64,000 nt of DNA from Cunninghamia lanceolata (lineage: Eukaryota > Streptophyta > Pinopsida > Cupressales > Cupressaceae): contig BSBN01000829.1 of the NCBI GenBank assembly GCA_027924645.1, forward strand, positions 8,494,001 to 8,558,000, in the 5' to 3' direction. The position numbers were made by a program, and so were the translations under genes. Under the pieces are notes generated by a model. That model made no database searches, had not been told where the DNA came from, and saw only the letters and a list, made by a program, of their open reading frames with translations. Each line of letters opens with the position of its first letter. Position 1 is the stretch's first letter. This document shows positions 9,084-20,788 of this stretch, piece after piece.

Positions 9084-12000
9084 GCAATGGTTTTGGGTGC
9101 GGATTTGGTTGGGTGGATGAAGATCGAGACCTTAGAGAATAGATTTTAAATTATTGGACCCAAGGATAGGTGCTGATGGAGATGTGATGAGAGGCAAATA
9201 GTGGTTTAGCCTTAAGAGAATGAAATCCCAAAATCCTAAACCTAAAGGCAAATAGTGATATGGATATGATATGGTAAGATATAGGTTCTTAGCTTTAGAG
9301 AATAAAATCTCAAAAGTTCTAAACCTAAGGATGGTATGTATGCATAATAAACCTTGGAGGTTAGGACCTCAAAGATAAGCAGATAATTTGATTTTTGAAA
9401 ATTTTGGACCAAAGGAGATGGTGGGAGTAGATGAAGCAATATGAATGATTTTAGGATGGAAGTGAAAGGGGTGATGATGTGATTAAGATAGTTCTAAGAT
9501 GATTTGGATAATAATCAACCAAGGAAGACCTTAGATTGCTTTGTATAAATGGATTTTGGATGATAATCAACTAAGGAAGACCTTAGTCGATTGGATGTTT
9601 TGAATGATTTGGTGATGTTTGGATAGGATATTCCAATCAATGGTAAGCTTAAATAAATCTAGATCTTTGGGTTACAATATGGATACTTCTTTTACTTAAG
9701 GTAGACTTATGACCTTAGGCAAAAGGAGGATGATTATTTTACTTGTAGGTAGACTAATGAACAATAAGAAAAATGGGATGTTAAAAGGATAATAAGATCT
9801 AGATTTAATTCTTTGCTCAAAAATTGATTTTGATGTTGGTTGATGTTTTGGATGTTGGATGATTTTGATTTTAGATTCGATGGATAAGATTTGGATAGGG
9901 TTGGGAAATGTTGGATTTGGAATGAATTTTGGAATGGATGAAGTGAAGTTCCAAAAGTGAAAATCAAAATGCAAAGTTAGGTTGGATTATATGGAGATGG
10001 AAAAGCTTAGTGATTAATGAGATGAAGGGTCCAATAGACAAAATGATTTTTCTCTAAGGTCAAAATGGAGATATATGAATTAATTTGGGTCAAATGGTTG
10101 TGGGTGATGGTCAAAGGTGAATTAGGGTTTTGATGGATTTCAACAAAATGACCACGAATTATGATTAGGCAAGACTCAAGGATTCCAAAACAATTTTTTA
10201 GACATGTGTGCAGTTTGGTTTCCACATGGCACCAAATTACAGGGATAAGGTGTCAAAATAGAGGGTAATGGTGCTAACGATCAAACAAATGGCACCAAAA
10301 CATTGTATTAAGGCATCAAGAAAAATGGTGGCGCAGATGAATTTTTAGGTGCTAAACAGAGAAGTTTTGGTGCCAAAGTGTGTCTTGGATTTTGTTTGGG
10401 TATTTGCAAATTTTTGGCAAATTTTTAGATTTTGGTCTCAATTTTTTAGATTTTGAAGGTCAAATGATTGATTAGAAGATGTACAATATTTCAATGGTTC
10501 AATGGTCTAGGTGGCTTCGGATAATGTCAGTTATAGTTTCTTTGGCAAGCAATACAGACACTCCGAACAAGAGAATATAATGGTCAAAGGTTTGACAGGA
10601 AGTACAAGCGTGATGTGTATGTTCAAGAAGACCTTCAAGGCCCAAATTCCCATGGGTATAAACATGATCGAAAAAACTTGAAGACAATGCTTAATCTATG
10701 TCTAAGGTTAATAAAGAGTGGTGATTTGTCAAGCTCACAACTTGGAATCTCCGTCAACTAAAGTGTAGGGACACCTAGAGTGGGTGTGTACACTTTCATC
10801 TTTGTAAGAGAGAATAGATAGGGTCCTCCTGGAATGGAAGGATGACCCAATCACCCTCTCCTCAAAAATTTACATGTAGCTTATGTTAAATTGGGGATTT
10901 CTGTCTCATCTCAAGGGAGCCTTTTGGTGAGAATCTAGAGATGATTATGTGTCCTATTGCCTTGAACAAACTACCACAAGCATCCAACAAGCCACTTAAG
11001 GTTTTAACTAGTCATACTAGGAGTCTCATATACACAAGGTATGCCTCCATTCAAACTAGCACTGTACGGTAAGCACTAATACCAGTTAGACTTGGCTTTC
11101 GCCTTATCCTTTTTTATATAGCGGACCAAACGAAAGTATTACTTAGGGTCGTCCCTTGGGGTGAGTACCTCTTTTCCCACCAAGGTAGGCTCTTTTCTAC
11201 AAAAATGAAAAAGAAGAGAATATAACCATTTCTCTTTACCGAAGATCCTTATGAAGGTGAGGGGAGAGGATACTTTGATTCTATCCCTTAAGATCTACTA
11301 GACAATAATGTGCAAGTGCACCAAACATGCCAAACAACTCTGCGTTCTTTTTATGTACCCAAAATGAAGTGTTCCTAATGTTTGAGCAAGCAAGGTTTAT
11401 TTTAAGTGCACCAAATTGAAATGTTTTTCTATGCTAAACACCCAAGTTCATTTTAGTGCACCAAAGTAAATGTCTCTAAGCTAACAAAACCTTGCAAGGG
11501 AATGATAGTAGTTTTGATTTTTATCTTTGACAAGTGTTCTTTTTTCTCTGAAAACGTGTTAGTTATCTACACAGACCCTAAGATGTCAATATGAAAATGG
11601 CACCAAAATAGAGAGCAATGGCACAACAAATCTAATAAATGGCATTAAAATCTACCTAAATGGCGCTACAGGTATAGTAAGCAGACTAAAAACTGAACAG
11701 TGAGCAAAAAATGAAATGGCACTACAAATTAGTTAAATGGCATCAATGTTTCAAATAGTACTAAAATGTGTTAAAATGGCGTCACAATACTTGAAAATGG
11801 TGTCAAAAGAGTATTTATACCTATGCTCACTCTATTATCTAAACTCGATAGCACCAAATTGTGTGCAAAAGGTGCCAAAATGATGTAGTGCCCATGAACC
11901 CTTTTCAAAAACACATTAGCATCAAAGATATTCACTCAAACAAGTTAGAAATAGCCTCTCCTACCAAGAAATACTAGGAAAACTAGGTTGTAAAGAGAAA

Positions 12001-12360
12001 ACAAGTTAGAACATAACCAAATGAGCTAGGGTTAGATGGAAAAAAGTATCACAAGCATCCCTAGAAAATTTTTGACATTATGCCTCCTTGTTTTTGTGTT
12101 AGTCTTCTAAAAACAGAGAAGGAAGATATCTAGAACCTGTTAAAAATCTCTAAAAAGAACTAAAACAACATTCCTAAGCCTAAAGATTAGCAAGTTGTCG
12201 CTGCAGGATGGCACCAAAATAGCAAGGAATGGCACCACAAAATCTAGAAGATGGTGCCACTACGTAACCCGATGGCGCCAAACAAAGAGCTTTTAGCACT
12301 GAATCCTACAAAACATGTCTTTTTTCCACCAAAACTCAAACAAAATTAGTATCCTAGGAC
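9084..12360 (-). other. Gypsy1 leader between PBS and gag
   Basis: No ORF with coding character is seen. The region is rich in a recurring word, ATGGCACCAAAA and variants, at 10225-10380, 11590-11880 and 12200-12290. An unusually long untranslated leader is common in Tat/Ogre-type Gypsy elements. Between the clusters lie several hundred bases of otherwise featureless sequence. Confidence 0.5.
10225..12290. repeat. Dispersed TGGCRCCA-type motif, about 20 copies in three clusters
   Basis: Clusters lie at 10225-10380, 11590-11880 and 12200-12290. Typical copies are ATGGCACCAAAA, ATGGCACTACAA, ATGGCGCCAAAC and TTGGTGCCAAAG. The core TGGCGCCA is its own reverse complement, so both orientations appear. 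Spacing is irregular, often 20-30 nt within a cluster. Confidence 0.7.
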
Positions 12361-12386
12361 CATGGGGTCCCACCGAGCATGCCAAA
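12361..12386 (-). other. Putative Gypsy1 primer-binding site (Ogre/Tat-like)
   Basis: After an LTR end ...TTCA the minus strand reads TTTGGCATGCTCGGTGGGAC. This resembles the tRNA-Arg-type PBS of Ogre/Tat elements, which begins TTTGGCGACTC and ends in a CTGGGGAC block. The match is partial, so the tRNA assignment is tentative. Confidence 0.45.
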
Positions 12387-13446
12387 TGAATTCAAGGAAA
12401 ACAAATAAGGTTAAAAACATAAACAAAATGCATGAAAACACAAGTTTATACCTTCAATGTGATCCTCCTCCTTGATAAGGTTGAGAGAGTGCAGCCTTAC
12501 TCTCTAGCTTCACCCATGGCTTCAATGTGAAATGCTCTCAATGCAACACAAATCACTAAAAGCCTAACTCAATGATGAAAAGATGATGAGAAAGATTTTG
12601 GCATAATTACACTAGTCAAAGATTGCATGATGAAATGGCTTAGGAGAGGTTGTATTTAAAGGCATTTTGGAGGGGGATTTGATCCAATGGTTGAGATTGA
12701 GAGTACATCAATGGATGAGGATGAATGTGAGATGGAGGGCTTAGATTTGATCACAAATATTGGATGGATGAGAATAAAAGTGAATTTTTAATTCACCTCA
12801 GGAAGGGGTGTGCATTAATCAAGTTAGATGAGATGGATTAGAATTGAAGTTCTAATTCTTCTCGGAAAGAGTTCTATTAAATGTGAAGTATGAAAAGTTA
12901 GGTGTGTAAGAACTCATTAATGGGTTTGTAGGACAAATTAGAATAAAAAATAACATTATGTGGAATAAAAGCTAAGTTTTTATTTGGGAGATGTGGGGAT
13001 GAGTGTTAAGTGGGGTTTGACCAAACTAATCAAGGGGATTAGTTTAATTAATATGGCTGTAGTAAATTAGTGAATGGATTAATTAGGAGTTAAAATTAAT
13101 TAAACAAGGGTTCATTTAATTAATTTTAGGTCTAGGGGTCACATAGGCTAGGGAAGCTAATTTAATAATAGATATTTAATCAACTAGGATAGGGGCAGGC
13201 TAATTAGTAGGGATGATTAATCATATAAGTAAGACTTATCTAATTAATTAGATTTAGGGAAATGGTGAAATTAACCAAATAAAAATATTTATTTGATTAA
13301 TTGGGCTAATGTTAGTAAGTGTAACCATTGAATCAAATAAATTAATTCAATTTTAGGGATTAAATGATGAAGAAAAGGGTGAGTGGATGGAATAATTAAT
13401 AAAATAAAAATTTAATTATTTAATTAGAGTAGGAATTAATGATATG
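12387..13446 (-). mobile_element. Gypsy1 5' LTR, larger part, broken by the viral array
   Basis: It runs from the PBS edge up to 13446, where pararetrovirus sequence begins abruptly. It shares layout with the 3' LTR: a TTATACCTTC-type block followed by a CTCCTC block, a TATA-like TTTAAATA near 12650, and a long U3 of AATTAAT-type words. Its missing outer end is proposed to be 27881-27906. With that piece the length is close to that of the 3' LTR minus its insert. Confidence 0.6.
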
Positions 13447-15084
13447 ATTTGCTGTGGAAGTTGAATAGAACCCATGGAATTGAATTGATTTATGTACTTA
13501 TCCAATTCCTGAGACTTTTCCATTTGTTCAACAAGCTGGATGTTTTTTTCATCATCTATCTCTGCAATCTCAGCTTGTTCTTGTTCTATCACCTTTTCAA
13601 GAAAACTTTTCCTTTGATGCCGCCAAAGGCACCGGGCCATACTTCCAACTGTAGGGGCTTCTGCTAAGCTTCTTTGAGCAACTGGTGCTATAGGTTGGCT
13701 CATAACTGGTGATCTTCTGAAAGGTGATTTGGGACTTCTTGAACTAGAGGGGAATTCTGGTTCTTTCATCAAGAAATGTTTTCTTGATATAAGCTGCTCA
13801 AGTTTTCTTGTCAGCTTTCTCCAAGTCTCTTGTCCCATATCCATTTTTTGCAATCGAGCTTCAATCTGTAAAATTTCATCTATAACTTTATCCAACTCTG
13901 CTCGAGTGTCTCTTCTGAGCATTCTACAAAAAAGTGAATTTTCTAAATCATCTGAGCTTTCAGATGATTGTTCTTCATCTTGCACTTGTTCTACCTCTTC
14001 AGTAGATTTATAATCTTCTTCTTCTTCTTCTGATTCTGCCTCAGATAGAACAATATCCTTAGGATCTGAAGGATAGTCATTGATGAATTCATATTCATCA
14101 TTATTATCAAGTCCTGCTATTCTAGTTGCACGAACTTTACCCTTATTTTTCTTTTTGTTCCTTTCAGGGCATTTATTTGCATAATGATCTCGTTTACAGA
14201 TATAACAAGTCAGTTTCCACTTTTTCTTAGATCCTGATCCTCCTTTATCCCTTTTCCTAAAATAACTTTTTTTCTTGGGATATTTATCTTTCTTTGAATA
14301 TTTCTTTTTCTTCTTGTAAGAGGAATTTTCAAAAATAACAAGAAGACTTTCCATTCTCAGGAAATTGATTACTAGGCATTATTTGATAGTAAGTTGAAGA
14401 GGAAATCAATGGCTTTAATTTCTTTAATTCCTTTCTTTTTATTGACTCTTCACACATATCTTCATTAATTTAAGTCAAGAATTGTATGAGTTGAGGAAAG
14501 GTTAATTCCTTCATCTCAATGCCTTTAGTAACCAAATTCTCTAAAACTCTCTTATGGTAGTATTCACCTACCACATCTCCAAAACTTTTTAGAAAAGTAG
14601 TGAACATAAACTCATGGTTCTGTTCACGGCCAGATTGATAGAACTTCTTGTACTATTCTTCACAGTACTCCTTGAAAAACTTAATATGTTTGTATTTCCC
14701 TTGAATAAACTTATTATATGCCAATTTCTCTCTTGTGTCTGTCCATCCCACAAACATGCGAGTTAGTTGAGCACATACCTGATCTACACCTCTATTAATC
14801 AGATCATCCTTGAAAGTATCTTCTAAACAATCCCACACATTTCTGGCAATACCAGTCATAGAATTAAGAGCTTTCTTAATAATTTGGGATTCATCAGCTC
14901 CTGCATTTGTGGACATGTAGTTGGCGATCCATGCCCGCATAGCATCTATGCTTCTCATATTTTCTACATCCTGAAAATGATCAGAATTGACTAAAGGCGT
15001 AGTATCTGCCTTGTAGGTCTGGATGTTCTTGAAGGGATCAACAGGATTAGAACCATTTGGATTGGTTCCAGTACCACGTGCCAT
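13447..15084 (-). pseudogene. Copy A: coat protein / zinc-knuckle region of viral polyprotein
   Basis: The frame 15084-14653 (MARGTGTNPNGSNP..., AMRAWIANYMSTNAG) and its continuation match caulimovirid coat protein in arrangement. A lysine-rich stretch (SSYKKKKKYSKKDKYPKKK) precedes a zinc knuckle CYICKRDHYANKC at 14169-14207. An acidic tract (EAESEEEEEDYKSTEE) follows, and then a segment rich in Arg/Pro/Ser. The knuckle spacing is CX2CX3HX4C, one residue shorter than the usual CX2CX4HX4C. Coat protein packages the genome. Stops near 14650 and 14355 break the frame. The copy ends abruptly at about 13447, where Gypsy1 LTR sequence starts, so protease, RT and the rest are absent from this copy. 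Confidence 0.75.
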
Positions 15085-16394
15085 TTAGAATTTTCCTTTG
15101 GCTTTTTCCTTAGGAATGGTATCCTTCATCTTTCTGGTATTGCGGTTAAAGATTTTTTCTATTACAGGTTGTTTGGGATTGACTAACAACTTAGGACCTT
15201 CATGTTGAGCCTGTAGATAACTTTTAGCACTAGAGGGAAAATTTAATTGTTTGATAGGTTGGTGTTGTTGTCTGACTATTACAATAGTAGACTGAATAGT
15301 GGACTGAATAGTCTAAGACTCTCTAGTGATGGAATCACTTAACAACATCTGAGATTCTGAAACAGTTTGGATTTCCTTTTGTATAGTGTGCAACTGAGTT
15401 TCAATGTTTTTGATGTGCATATTGTTATTAGAAACTTGGACACCTAACACATCATTATCCAATTTATTTTCACTTCTGACCTTTTGCAACATTTCTCTGT
15501 GGTTTTCTATAGCCTAATTTTGCCGGATCCACCATGCTTCAGCATGTTGTTTGAATTGATCATAAGAAACACGGAGCTCATGGATTTCTTTAGTGACTTT
15601 GGAAGTTCATTCTTCAGTCATTCTTTTCTCGAGATGCTTAAGGTTGCAATCATGGAGTGGAGATTCTCTTGAACACCAATATGAAATTTCTCATTTTGTA
15701 TACTCTCCAGATCTCGTTGAATCTTTCTATCCTTAGCTAATAGTAGACTTTTCCTAAGACAGAGATTAGTCCAGTTAAGTATTTTACTTTGACTGAAACC
15801 TTGGAGTTCTCTGACAGGAGTGACATGTAAAGGCCAAAATTCAACTTGGTATTTCCTAGATAGATCATAATGCATAAAGTCCCTAAATGGCAGGATTATT
15901 CCTGGGATAATACATGGACCAGTAGGTGTAGAAATTGCTTTTTCATTTGTTTCTTTTATATCTTGCTCAGGGTATGACAAAGTTTTTCTAGACATCATTC
16001 TTGCATGACCAGTTGGGGGATGGAAAACAAAAGAACATTTTTCACATTAGAACAATCCATTGTCCAACTCAGAGTACTGAGAATGAGGACAAGTTGGATA
16101 CAATGAACTGGAACTAGAACTAGTACTAGCAACAGATGGAATTTTAAACAAATCATCAAAACCTTGACGAGGTTGTAATCTAACAATTTGTGACCTGGGT
16201 AACACAGATGGAACAGGGTTATTATAATTAAATATACGTTCTATTTTCATTGAGGGAATTTGTTGACTTGAAGAGAACCTAATAACTACCTGATCATCTA
16301 TTTCATGAATACTGACTCCATGAAGTTGTGAAGGCTTTTGTGGAGGTGGTTGACTATCCTTATCCCACAATTCTAATGCCCATTCATTAGGTAA
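15085..16394 (-). pseudogene. Copy A: middle region of viral polyprotein
   Basis: It links movement protein and coat protein. In order on the minus strand are a Pro-rich segment, VVIRFSSSQQIPSMKIERIF, a Ser-rich run, a Cys cluster (CPHSQYSEL...; in copy B the CEKC partner is intact), and a predicted coiled coil from about 15730 to 15480. A strongly basic/polar stretch precedes the coat protein. Frame breaks occur near 15995, 15618 and elsewhere. The block resembles the MP-CP linker of petuvirus-type single polyproteins. No enzymatic motif is seen. Confidence 0.6.
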
Positions 16395-17267
16395 CTATAT
16401 ATCCTTATGACAAACAATCTTAGGGGTAGTTAGTTGTGTATGTTCACTAGTCAATTTCCAGATGGTTGACAAACCTTCGACTCCTTGGGCTTTTCTAGGA
16501 TTCAACATGACTAGAATGATTTTATTATAAAGCTGATAGTGTACTAGAAACACTAAGGAGTGATCTATGGACACATCTTTCATAAAAAGATTCATGGTCT
16601 TAAACTGATATGTCAAGACATCATCTAAATGACCATCTTTTAAACTAACAGTGAAATCCAATAGATAATCAATGTATAGTGATCCCTCAGACATGGAATC
16701 ACATGCATAGCCTAATAGAGCATGAGACAGCTTATAGAATCTTGCATCTTTAAGCATCATCATCATAATTATGGGAAGGCCTTTTCGGTAATGACTTGTG
16801 ATGCCTATACAGACATAAGATAGATGCATAAACTATGGATTCTCTGGGTTTGCTCTAGTTTTTTCTTGTAATTTTCCTATTTCCATTTCTGAAAATAGTT
16901 TTAGCTTGCCTTCTAAACCTCCTGTTATAGTATGTTGGAGTGTAGCAACATGACACTTTTGCCAAGACTTGTACCCAAACCAATTTTTCAAACCTTTAAA
17001 CTTATTAAACATATTAACAATACTACTGGGTATATCTCTATATATCTCAGAAGGACTAATTTTGGGAACTTTAAATTCTTCATTAAGAAAATTATTCTGA
17101 GATAGACTATCATCTATAGCATTGCTACTGAATTTAGGCATACTAAAAGTGGTTTCATTTTGAGAAAACAAATTAGTGAAGCTAACCTTAGAATTGTGAT
17201 CCTTTGTATGGTCTTTGGGTGCCATTCCCAATCTAGAAGTAGAAGCTTTGTCCATTACTATGCTCAA
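16395..17267 (-). pseudogene. Copy A: movement protein domain (30K superfamily)
   Basis: The N-terminus of the polyprotein starts at the Met at 17267 (MSIVMDKASTSRLG), about 240 nt after the PBS. The core includes WFGYKSWQKCHVATLQHT, HLSYVCIGITSHYRKGLP, a Gly-Ser-Leu-Tyr-Ile turn, and LLDFTVSLKDGHLDDVLTYQ, consistent with the 30K movement proteins of Caulimoviridae that enlarge plasmodesmata. One in-frame stop near 16830 sits at a position that is Gln in copy B. The frame continues without a natural stop into the middle region, indicating a single large ORF. Confidence 0.75.
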
Positions 17268-18192
17268 ATTTGTGCTCGAACATATGCTCGAATTACAAGA
17301 TTACTGCCTCAATCTACCCTAACAATGCCACACCACAGCTAACAACGGGACTTACAAATGAAGACTTACAACAGAAAGACTGGTTATAAGAGCAATACAG
17401 GGAGCAATACAGATGGATTAAGTTTCATCCTTATGAATGGTTATAGTTACTCAAAAACTTTAACCAAGAATCAACAATAACTGAGAACAACAATTGAATA
17501 ACAAGTGCTCTGATACCAACTTTTTGAACAAATAGCTACAAGATAGAATATTGAGAATATTGAAATTTGTGGATTGATATTCAAGATAATCTTCATTATA
17601 GGATCACAGATTATTCTGCACTTACATTGCTCGCTATATACATAAGAACAAACTTTCACCTAACTTGTAGGACATATGAGTTTCTGATTCCCGTATTCAG
17701 AGGAAGAGCATACTACTCTGATCCTTCAATTATTTCCTAAGGACTCAGACAAGATTCAAAACATAGACTTAGAATTTCTAAGACTCCTATATCTTGCTAT
17801 GAGACTTCACTTACTCAAGACTTGATGATCAAAATGAGGTGGCCTTACGTCTTTATATAGAAGGCAAGGCAAATCTTTAACCTCACGACCTTAAGTCTGA
17901 AATTGAAATCTGTCCATAGAAAGAGGACACGTACAGTAAACTTCTCTCCGAATGGTTATCCAAGTTAAGGATAAGATTCCTCATGGTGGATCCAAATAAC
18001 CTATGAACAAGAAAGAAGGGACTGACAAGACCCCTAAAGAATCTACTTTTTACAAAGCTACTTTTTTATCATGGGAAGGCTAACCCATACTTACTATTAG
18101 GCGCATAAGTTTTGCCTTTTACCGAGGTGTGGGCCTTGTCTATCTTTTGCCATGAAGGGACATATTCCTTCGATGGATGACAAGCCTATACA
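17268..18192 (-). promoter_or_regulatory. Viral intergenic region between copies C and A
   Basis: Non-coding. It holds a TATA box TATATAAAG at 17851-17859 (minus strand), about 30 nt upstream of the probable transcript start, and the PBS at 17505-17519. The leader to the first Met is thus about 550 nt. The equivalent block at 20291-20788 shares the TATA box and flanking ACGTAAGGCC. Confidence 0.7.
17505..17519 (-). other. Viral primer-binding site (tRNA-iMet), copies C/A junction
   Basis: The minus strand reads TTGGTATCAGAGCAC, complementary to the 3' end of initiator tRNA-Met, which primes minus-strand DNA synthesis in Caulimoviridae. The same motif is at 27777-27791 in copy B. Confidence 0.8.
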
Positions 18193-19214
18193 CTAACTAG
18201 AATTGGGCCCATCATCAGAGTCACCATAATTTGTGACTCTTGGGTCATCAAGTGGGTCATAAGCACAATTTGCACATTCTATAGTGGTAGGATGTTGAGA
18301 GCATCCAACACGATTTGGTGTAAAAGTGTCAATAGGATCCGGTTCCTTCCACATGATGCTCATGGTCTTCAATTTGTAGGGACCATAGATTCTTTGCTCC
18401 ATATCACCACGATCAGTCATCTCCATATGATAAGTCTTGGTATGGATCCAGATTGGAGTTTACTAGGAGTAGAGATGGCGGAGCTTGTTTCCTATTCCCC
18501 AAAACTCGTAAAGAGTAGCTACACCTTGAGGACCATACATTTTACAAACATATCTGCTGATCAAATTTTCTGTAGGAGAATCAAATGTTAGTTTAAATAT
18601 GCAAACAGTATAAGAGGAAACATTATTGAACTGTAAACCTTATGTAAGAGGATAGGGACCTTGGAACATATCCCTAATTAATTCTTTACCCTTTTCTTCA
18701 TTGAGCCAGCATTCTAGTCTTAGTATAGAAGGATTCTTGAATTTAACTGGAAGTACAAAGTCACCACAACAATTCTGTAACACATGACCAATATCAGGGT
18801 CTATTAGCTTGGCTTCTATAGAAAATTGAAAGAAGGGTTGATCAATCCATAAATTTCCTTGACTAAGTTGCATTTAACAGCTATCATCTTAGACCAATCT
18901 TGTAGAAAGTCGCTTGCCATTTGGAAATTATGCCGATCTCTTGTAGAAAACAGATTGGTACTCCATTCTATGCAACTCTGTTCATACTAGTGATGTTCAC
19001 AAACATGGATGACACGAACATGTCCTTGTGCTAGTTTTTCATCTTCAAGAGGAGTAGGACCAGTGACATTTCCTTCTCTTGATAAGAAGTCTACAAAAAT
19101 ATTTTCTTTTCTTGGTAGATGAACAACATCAAAATCAAAAGTATTTAAGAATTGTGCCCATCTAAGTAACCTTCCTCAGACTACCTTATTTTTTGATTCT
19201 TTTCTAAAAAATCC
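18193..19214 (-). pseudogene. Copy C: C-terminal domain of viral polyprotein
   Basis: Frames 18873-18640 and 18426-18193 (LWIDQPFFQFSIEAKL, MFQGPYPLT, MEMTDRGDMEQRIYGPYK, then CSQHPTTIECANCAYDP) match the C-terminal part of copy B nearly residue for residue. Copy B has a Cys pair CDGC where this copy reads VGC, so one zinc-site Cys is lost here. The segment follows RNase H and precedes the natural end of the polyprotein at 18193. I do not recognise a named domain. Several stops interrupt it. Confidence 0.6.
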
Positions 19215-20290
19215 TTAGAGGTTCTGTAGATCACTTCTTAACAGAAACCTTTTATCAGTGACAAACATCTGGAAAGATTTCAATGTATTAGTCACAGCCA
19301 GAATTTCTTTATGAGTTCTGTGGTAATTAAGTTCACTAGTTTTAAAGCTTTCGTAGATATAACTGACTATCTCCTCTTTACCTTGCTTAGTTTTTTCTTT
19401 AAAAACTCCTACCCAAGCTTGATCACCAGCATCTGTTTCCACAATTTTAAAACCATCACCTAGTAATTGTAATGTAGCAAGATCAGCACATTTTCTCTTA
19501 ATACAATCAATGATGGCATCATGGAATTTTGTCCAAGGAGGTGGATGTTTTCCAAGCAACTTATTGAGCTTAAGTCGATCCTCAGCAAGCTTACTGTAAA
19601 AACCTGAAATATAATTAACCAATCCCAAAAACCTTTGAAGTTCTTTAAGATCAGTTACCTTGAGATTCTGAATGCAAGTTAGGATATGTGGTTGAGCCTC
19701 CATCTTCTCCCCTGGGAGAAGTTTGATGCCAATAAAAACAATGGAATCTTACACAAAATGAATCTTAGTAGGATTGAAAGCAAGTCCATGTTGTTGACAG
19801 ATAGAAAGAAATTGCTGCAGGTGATTCAGATGTTGCTTGATATCCTGGCTAAACACAAGGATATCATCAATGTAAGGCAAGATAAATTTTGCATATGGTT
19901 GGAAGATATTATCCATCTACTATTGAAAGATGGATGGAGCAGTTTTGATACCAAAAGGGAGAACCTTCCATTCATTTAGTCCCTGTGAAACTGAAAAAGT
20001 TGTCTTATAATAGTCTTCAAGCTTCAATGCAATGTGCCAGTATCCCTTGGTTAGATCAAACTTTGAGTACACATTACTACCTTGAATAGTTTGCCAAATA
20101 TGATCTTTGCTAGGCAGAGGATGTCAATTATCTTACAAACATTCATTTAGAGGTTTGTAATTTACAACCAATCTTTTCTCAGGGAGCTCTACACCATTTT
20201 CATCATATTTCGGTACATACATAGTATGATAGGAAAATTGAGAACTGGAGAGCTTAATAAGATCTAACTTCCATAACTTCTAAATTTTTT
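19215..20290 (-). pseudogene. Copy C: partial RT and RNase H
   Basis: The RT catalytic box YIDD lies at 19863-19874 in the frame PYxxFILPYIDDILVF. RNase H follows in the frame 19703-19215 (ETDAGDQAWVGVFKEKTKQG, SELNYHRTHKEILAV, KRFLLRSDLQNL). Some acidic catalytic positions are retained (D in TDAGD, E in HKEIL, D in RSDLQ). The N-terminal third of RT and everything upstream are missing. At 20283-20293 the RT sequence (SSPFSCH... region) changes directly to intergenic sequence, the scar of an internal deletion of about 5 kb. Confidence 0.7.
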
Positions 20291-20788
20291 ATTCTCATAT
20301 TCATAGGAAGAGCATACTACTCTAATCCTTCAAGTATTCCTAAGAACTCAGACAAGACTCAAGACTCAGACTCTCTAAGACTTCTATATCTTGCTATGAG
20401 ACTTCACTCACTCAAGACTCGATGATCAAAATGAGGTGGCCTTACGTCTTTATATAGAAGGCAAGGCAAATCTTTAACCTCATGACCTTAAGTCCGAAAT
20501 TGAAATCCATCCATAGAAAGAGGACACATAGAAAACTTCTCTTTGAAGGGTTATCCAAGTTGAGGATAAGATTCCTCATGGTGGATCCCAATAACCCGTG
20601 AACAAGAAAGAAGGGACTGACAAGACCCCTAAAGAATCTACTTTTTACAAAGCTACTTTTTGATCACGGGAAGGTTAACCTGTGCTTACTGTTAGGCGTG
20701 TAATCTTTCCCCTTTTACCAAGGTGTGGGTGTCATCTATTTTTTGCCACGAAGGGACAGATTCCTTTGGTGGATGACAAGCCCATCCA
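20291..20788 (-). promoter_or_regulatory. Viral intergenic region between copies B and C
   Basis: Non-coding and homologous to 17700-18192. It keeps the TATA box (about 20449-20457) but ends before the PBS, which was removed by the deletion that joined it to RT of copy C. Confidence 0.65.

Noticed and set aside
9242..10225. Several minus-strand frames of 65-92 residues upstream of gag
   Set aside because: Ile/His/Pro-rich, overlapping in different frames, no motif. They lie in the untranslated leader of Gypsy1.
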